Assembly (NCBI RefSeq): GCF_001698125.1
Contig: NZ_CP013854.1
Coordinates: 5,208,001-5,272,000, forward strand
Length of the DNA: 64,000 nucleotides
Source: Pseudonocardia sp. HH130630-07
Lineage (GTDB): Bacteria; Actinomycetota; Actinomycetes; Mycobacteriales; Pseudonocardiaceae
Reading direction: 5' to 3'
Below the pieces are notes generated by a model. That model ran no database searches. It was given only the letters and a program-made list of their open reading frames with translations, and was not told the origin of the DNA. Position 1 is the first letter of the stretch, and the number at the start of each line of letters is the position of its first letter. The position numbers and the translations under genes were made by a program. Shown here one piece after another: positions 59,665 through 64,000 of this stretch.

Positions 59665-60825
59665 TCACCCGCCGGGCCGGTGCGGGGTGGGGTGCACCAG
59701 ACGGTGCATCACGGCGTCCAGGGGACCGGGGCGGCCCGCCCGGTCCAGCCGGTCCGCCAGCAGTACGGTCAGCACCCAGACGGCGGCGGCGACGGCCAGT
59801 GCCCCGGCCGCCCCGACCTGCGGGCCCAGGCCGATCAGGTCGCGGTGCAGGAGCACCGCCACCAGCACCGAGTTCAGCAGGTAGCAGGTCAGCGAGCGGC
59901 GCCCGGCCGCGGCGACCACGCGCACACCCCGGCCCGGCGCCCGCTCGGCCCGCAGCCCCCAGAGCGCGAACGCCGCGGCGTACCCCGCCCCGCCCGCGAC
60001 CCCGGTGAGTATCTGCAGGGCCGCCAGCAGCCCCGCGGCCACGGGTCCGGCCGCGACGACCCCGAGCACGAGCAGGACCATCGGGACGGCCCCGGCGACC
60101 GAGACCGCGATCCCGCCGGCGGCGACCCGGCGCAGCAGCGCACGGTGCGCTCCCGGGTCGTCCAGCAGCCCGGCCCGCGCCGCCAGGTACCCGAGCACCA
60201 CCAGCACGAACAGCGGGTAGCCGACGGCGACGAACACCGGTGCGACCGGAACCGACCAGGCGCGGGCGATCCAGTCGCCCACCGAGCGGTAGCCGGGGAC
60301 CACCTCCGACGCGTCCCCGGCGGAGCCCGCCGCGACGGTCATCACGAGCGGGACGGTGACCAGTGAGACCGCGCCGAACCAGCCGGCGACCCGGACGATC
60401 GTGCGGGTGGGGCGCAGCAGCAGCCACCCGGTGAGCAGGCAGGCCAGCCCGTAGGAGGCGAGGATCTCGCCGGGGAACACCAGGAACGCGTGCACCGCGC
60501 CGAACAGCAGGAGATACCCGCCGCGACGGCGGAGCAGGGTCCGCACGTGGGCGTCGCCGGCTCCGCGGGCCCGGAGCCGGGCCACCGACCAGGCGAGTCC
60601 ACCGCCGAAGAGGATCGCGAACATCGGGAACGCGCGGTTGTCCAGCACGACGGTGGTCAGCACCGCGGCCACCCGGTCGCGGACCGGGCCCTCCGCGACA
60701 CCGGTGCCGAACGGGGTGCCGGCGTACACCCCGGCGTAGGCCATCGCGATGAGCAGCAGCATCACGCCCCGGGCCAGGTCGGGCCCGAGCCTGCGGACGG
60801 GGGGTGCGGGAGGGGCGACGGCCAC
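59665..60825 (-). CDS. DUF418-type membrane protein
   Basis: The GTG at 60825 has gagg 5 bases upstream; an earlier GTG at 60891 lacks a site. The 386-residue protein starts RRLGPDLARGVMLLLIAMAY and has about ten helices, FPMFAILFGGGLAW near residue 70 and, in the C-terminal third, the DUF418 pattern GRRSLTCYLLNSVLVAVLLH. These proteins resemble acyltransferase-type integral membrane proteins of unknown function. The gene sits between the ABC exporter and ctaA. Confidence 0.83.
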   Translation of the reverse strand: MAVAPPAPPVRRLGPDLARGVMLLLIAMAYAGVYAGTPFGTGVAEGPVRDRVAAVLTTVVLDNRAFPMFAILFGGGLAWSVARLRARGAGDAHVRTLLRRRGGYLLLFGAVHAFLVFPGEILASYGLACLLTGWLLLRPTRTIVRVAGWFGAVSLVTVPLVMTVAAGSAGDASEVVPGYRSVGDWIARAWSVPVAPVFVAVGYPLFVLVVLGYLAARAGLLDDPGAHRALLRRVAAGGIAVSVAGAVPMVLLVLGVVAAGPVAAGLLAALQILTGVAGGAGYAAAFALWGLRAERAPGRGVRVVAAAGRRSLTCYLLNSVLVAVLLHRDLIGLGPQVGAAGALAVAAAVWVLTVLLADRLDRAGRPGPLDAVMHRLVHPTPHRPGG

Positions 60826-60903
60826 GGGAACCTCGTCGGATCGGAGCGGACGGACCGCCGCAGATCGTGACCGGTCGCCCGGTCCGCCCACATGTGCCGG
60901 AAG

Positions 60904-61683
60904 TCAGGTCCAGCGCACGGTGCGCGCCGCGAGCAGCCCGGCGGCCACGGCCCATCCGGCGAGCACGAGCAGCGGCCCGGCCGGTGGGAACTCCCCGGTC
61001 CCGAGCGCCGCCCGCAACGCCTCGGCGAGCGCACCGGAGGGCAGCCAGGTCGCCACGACCGCCAGCGGCCCCGGCAGGTCCGCGACCGGGACCACGATGC
61101 CGCCGGCCAGCAGCAGCAGGAACCAGACCACGTTCGCCACGGCGAGCACGATCTCGGCGCGCAGCGTCCCGCCGACGAGGATGCCGAGCGCCCCGAACGC
61201 GGCCGCCCCGAGCGCCACCGCGACGATGGCGCCGTCGAGCCGGGCCCCGAACGGTGTCCAGCCGAGCACCGCGGCCAGTACGAGCAGCACCACGACCTGG
61301 ATCACGACGACGACGGCCACCGCGGTCAGCCGCCCGCACACCAGCAGCCACCGGGGGATCGCGGTCGCGGCGAGCCGGCGCAGCGCGCCGTAGCGGCGGT
61401 CGAACCCGAGCGCGATCGCCTGGCTGGTGAACGCCGAGCTCATCACGGCCAGCGCCAGCATCGAGGCGAGGACCCAGTCGACCCGCGGTTCCGGGGACGG
61501 GAGCGCCGGGATCAGCGTCAGCGCCGCCAGCAGCGCGGCCGGGATGAGCAGCGTCAGCAACACCTGCTCGGCGTTGCGCAACGCCAGCCGGGCCTCCAGG
61601 CCGCCCTGGGCCCGCAGCATCGCCAGGGTGCTGCCGCGCCCGGGGTCGGGGGTGAAGGTCCCCTGGGGGAAGAGTTCGCTCAC
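60904..61683 (-). CDS. ABC-2 type transporter permease
   Basis: The GTG at 61683 overlaps the ATPase stop (GTGA). The 259-residue protein has six helices with the ABC-2 pattern (AEQVLLTLLIPAALLAALTLI; SQAIALGFDRRYGALRRLAATAIPRWLLV; ANVVWFLLLLAGGIVVPVADLPGPL). It corresponds in position to Rv1457c, the permease next to mptB in mycobacteria. Substrate unknown. Confidence 0.9.
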   Translation of the reverse strand: MSELFPQGTFTPDPGRGSTLAMLRAQGGLEARLALRNAEQVLLTLLIPAALLAALTLIPALPSPEPRVDWVLASMLALAVMSSAFTSQAIALGFDRRYGALRRLAATAIPRWLLVCGRLTAVAVVVVIQVVVLLVLAAVLGWTPFGARLDGAIVAVALGAAAFGALGILVGGTLRAEIVLAVANVVWFLLLLAGGIVVPVADLPGPLAVVATWLPSGALAEALRAALGTGEFPPAGPLLVLAGWAVAAGLLAARTVRWT

Positions 61684-62591
61684 GAGCGCAGCTCCCGTCC
61701 GGTGAGGTCGAGGAAGACGTCCTCGAGGCTGCGCCGCACGACCTGGACGTCGTCGGCCATGACGCCCTGGTCGGCGCACCAGGCGGTGATCGCGGCCAGC
61801 GCGGCCGGGTTGATCCGGCCCTGCACGCGGTAGCGGCCCGGGGCGGTCTCCGACGCCCAGTACCCGCGGGGCAGCCGGGATGCGAGACCGCGGACGTCCA
61901 TCCGCGGCCGGGCCCGGAAGCGCAGCTCGGTCTGGTCACCCGCGGTGAGCTGCGCCGGTGACCCGTGTGCGACGACCCGGCCGTGGTCGAGGATCACCAC
62001 GTCGTCGGCGAGCTGCTCGGCCTCGTCCATCAGGTGCGTGGTCAGCAGGACCCCGACGCCGTCGCGGCGCAGCGCCCGGATCAGGTCCCACACCAGGTGC
62101 CGGGCCTGCGGGTCGAGCCCGGCCGTCGGCTCGTCGAGGAAGACCAGCTCCGGGCGCCCGACGACGGCGCAGGCCAGCGCGAGCCGCTGCTGCTCACCGC
62201 CGGAGAGCTGCTTGTACGGCGTGCTCGCGCGCGGCCGGAGACCGAGGACGTCGATCAGGAAGTTCGGGTCGATCTGGTTCGCCGAGCAGTCGGCGACCAG
62301 GTGCAGCATCTCGCCGGTCCGCACCGCCGGGTAGGCGCCGCCGCCCTGCGGCATGGCGCCGACCCTGGCCCGGACGGCCTCGTCGTCGGGCGCGTGGCCG
62401 AGCACGGTGACCTCGCCGGCCGACGCCCTCCGGAAGCCGGTGCACACCTCGACGGTGCTCGACTTCCCGGCGCCGTTCGGGCCGAGCAGCGCCAGCACCT
62501 CGCCACGGGCGAGATCGAGGTCGACGCCGTCGACGGCGGTCGTCGTCCCGTAGCGGACGACCAGCCCACGCAGCTGCAGCGCGGCGTTCAC
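61680..62591 (-). CDS. ABC transporter ATP-binding protein
   Basis: The 303-residue ATPase has LLGPNGAGKSSTVEVCTG (Walker A), KQLSGGEQQRLALACAVVG (signature), LVFLDEPTAGLDPQ (Walker B) and LLTTHLMDEAEQ, then a DUF4162-like C-terminal domain. The GTG at 62591 overlaps the mptB stop. It is the counterpart of Rv1458c and forms an exporter with the following permease. Confidence 0.95.
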   Translation of the reverse strand: MNAALQLRGLVVRYGTTTAVDGVDLDLARGEVLALLGPNGAGKSSTVEVCTGFRRASAGEVTVLGHAPDDEAVRARVGAMPQGGGAYPAVRTGEMLHLVADCSANQIDPNFLIDVLGLRPRASTPYKQLSGGEQQRLALACAVVGRPELVFLDEPTAGLDPQARHLVWDLIRALRRDGVGVLLTTHLMDEAEQLADDVVILDHGRVVAHGSPAQLTAGDQTELRFRARPRMDVRGLASRLPRGYWASETAPGRYRVQGRINPAALAAITAWCADQGVMADDVQVVRRSLEDVFLDLTGRELRS

Positions 62592-64000
62592 GAGGCCGTC
62601 ACCCCGGTCGGGACGGCCGGTTCGGCCGGGGCCCGCAGCCAGCGCCGGACGACGAGCAGTGCCAGCGCGAACATGACGAGGCCGGCGACGATGGCCAGCG
62701 GCAGCTGGAAGCCCCGGAAGATGAAGTCGGCCCCGGTCGGCGGCACGACGAGCGCGAGGAACGCCGACAGCAGCAGCATCGCCCGGCGGTAGCGGGGCAT
62801 CGCCCGGGTCGCGACCAGCGGGAGCAGCGCCCAGAACAGGTACCAGGGGTGCACCACGGGTCCGAGCAGGAGCACCGCGCCGAGCCCGGCGCCGGTCCCG
62901 GTGACCGGATCGATGCGGCCGCGCAGGCAGCCCAGCAGCAGGACGACGACGATGATCACCATCGGCACCACGAACAGCCCGCGGGCGATCGTCAGGGTGC
63001 TCTCGGTGTGGTCACCGAGCCCGGCCACCCGACCGACCTGGCCGGCGACCAGGCCGACGTCGGTGCTCACCGACATCCAGCTGAGGATCTCGCTCGGCGC
63101 GGACAGCCCGCGCAGCCAGTTGAAGCCGAGCCCGGTGATGAGGCTGAAGAAGGTGAGGACGACCCCGGCCACCGCGGTGAGCCAGCCGGTCATGACCGCC
63201 CAGTCGGCGATCCGACCGCCGCGGCGCCGGATCAGGTACACCCCGACGAAGCCGAGCGCGAGCAGCGCGGGCAGCTTCACCGCGGCCGCGGCGACGATCA
63301 GCGCGGCACCCCCGGTGATCCGCCACCACGGCTGGACGGTGTCGTCGGTCCCGAGCATGACGTACAGGCCGACCAGCATCAGCGGGATCATGATCGACTC
63401 GTTGTGGATGCCGCTGATCATGTGGAACAGCACCAGCGGGTTCGCGGCACCGAGCCAGAGCACGAGCCCGGCGTCGAGCCCGAACCGGCGGGCCAGCCGC
63501 GGCAGCACCCACACCAGCATCGCGACGCCGACCAGCATGAGCAGCCGGTGCTGGAAGATCCCGAGCACGACGTTCTCGCCGCTGAACGCGGTGATGACCC
63601 GGCCCAGACCGAGGAACAGCGGTCCGTAGGGGGCCGGGGTGTCCCGCCAGATCGTCGGGATGCCGCGGGTCAGCGGGTCGTCGACGCCGAGCGCCTGGGC
63701 CGGTCCGATCGTGTACGGGTCGATCCCCCTGGCCAGGGTCGCGCTCTGGGCGAGGTAGCTGTAGATGTCCTTGGAGAACATCGGCGGCGCCAGCGCGAGC
63801 GGGAGCCCCCACAGCAACGCGGTGCGGGTCAGCTCGCGGCGTTCCGGGGCGGGGTGCCGGGCACCGCGGGCGGTGAGCATCCGGGCGATCCAGAGCCACG
63901 CCGTGACGACCATCAGCAGCCCGGCGTAGGTGACGGCGATCGCCAGGGTGACGTTGCGGGCCGGCAGTCCGAGCACCCGCAGGCCGTTGAACGGGTGCGG
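62588..64000 (-). CDS. mptB: Polyprenol-phosphate-mannose alpha-1,6-mannosyltransferase MptB (5' partial)
   Basis: The frame is open to the end of the window (HPFNGLRVLGLPARNV precedes the first in-window start-like codon), so the N-terminal helices lie outside. About 470 residues remain, with the GT-C catalytic loop APPMFSKDIYSYLAQSATLARGIDPY, PYGPLFLGLGRVITAFS, FHMISGIHNESIMIPLML and many transmembrane helices. MptB builds the mannan core of lipomannan and lipoarabinomannan-like glycolipids. Position next to the ABC pair matches Rv1459c. Confidence 0.92.
   Translation of the reverse strand, partial: PHPFNGLRVLGLPARNVTLAIAVTYAGLLMVVTAWLWIARMLTARGARHPAPERRELTRTALLWGLPLALAPPMFSKDIYSYLAQSATLARGIDPYTIGPAQALGVDDPLTRGIPTIWRDTPAPYGPLFLGLGRVITAFSGENVVLGIFQHRLLMLVGVAMLVWVLPRLARRFGLDAGLVLWLGAANPLVLFHMISGIHNESIMIPLMLVGLYVMLGTDDTVQPWWRITGGAALIVAAAAVKLPALLALGFVGVYLIRRRGGRIADWAVMTGWLTAVAGVVLTFFSLITGLGFNWLRGLSAPSEILSWMSVSTDVGLVAGQVGRVAGLGDHTESTLTIARGLFVVPMVIIVVVLLLGCLRGRIDPVTGTGAGLGAVLLLGPVVHPWYLFWALLPLVATRAMPRYRRAMLLLSAFLALVVPPTGADFIFRGFQLPLAIVAGLVMFALALLVVRRWLRAPAEPAVPTGVTAS

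Overview
The window is very GC-rich (third codon positions almost all G/C) and gene-dense, with many ATGA/GTGA start-stop overlaps and frequent GTG and some TTG starts. It carries actinobacterial markers: a mycothiol-type maleylpyruvate isomerase homologue, OpcA, an MptB mannosyltransferase, PucR regulators and a DUF6412/YidC pair. The right half reproduces the Mycobacterium tuberculosis Rv1445c-Rv1459c order (pgl-opcA-zwf-tal-tkt / ctaB / qor / ctaA / ABC / mptB). The best guess is a member of the Pseudonocardiaceae, perhaps Pseudonocardia, but the genus is inference.

Region 1 (1-17743) is a purine and allantoin catabolism cluster. It holds an allantoin/hydantoin-type racemase (5' end outside the window), allantoinase, an IclR regulator, an NCS2 permease, uricase, HIU hydrolase, OHCU decarboxylase, a second NCS2 permease fused to an OHCU-decarboxylase-like domain, a PucR regulator, an 8-oxoguanine/guanine-type deaminase and a two-gene xanthine dehydrogenase. 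Together they would import purines, oxidise them to urate and carry urate through HIU and OHCU to allantoin and allantoate. A lone AbiEi/DUF559 gene flanked by two near-identical hairpins, and a DUF6412-YidC pair, are embedded in it.

Region 2 (17759-25418) is accessory. A UPF1-like superfamily 1 helicase with a C-terminal nuclease-like domain is split by a complete 926-bp IS5-family element with a TCA target duplication. Next come a benzoylformate decarboxylase, a TetR regulator and a zinc alcohol dehydrogenase around shared operator-like repeats, then a triple palindromic repeat.

Region 3 (25562-41492) holds signalling and miscellaneous catabolic genes: a MEDS-STAS / MEDS-ATPase pair, a PIG-L deacetylase, an SGNH hydrolase, a DUF4190 protein, a mycothiol-dependent isomerase homologue, a stand-alone STAS protein, a BBE-type flavoprotein, an aminotransferase plus methylmalonate-semialdehyde dehydrogenase with a divergent PucR, a membrane ferric-reductase-like flavoprotein, and an XRE regulator divergent from a SnoaL/NmrA pair.

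Region 4 (41569-64000) is conserved core: the pentose-phosphate operon tkt-tal-(pgi-like)-zwf-opcA-pgl, haem O synthase ctaB, an amidase/S9 peptidase pair, quinone oxidoreductase, an ABC exporter with a secreted LolA/RseB-like protein, haem A synthase ctaA, a DUF418 membrane protein, a second ABC exporter and mptB (cut by the window end). The pgi-like protein has lost the sugar-isomerase signature motifs.

No tRNA, rRNA, CRISPR array or replication origin was recognised. All family calls come from reading motifs by eye; no database search was run.
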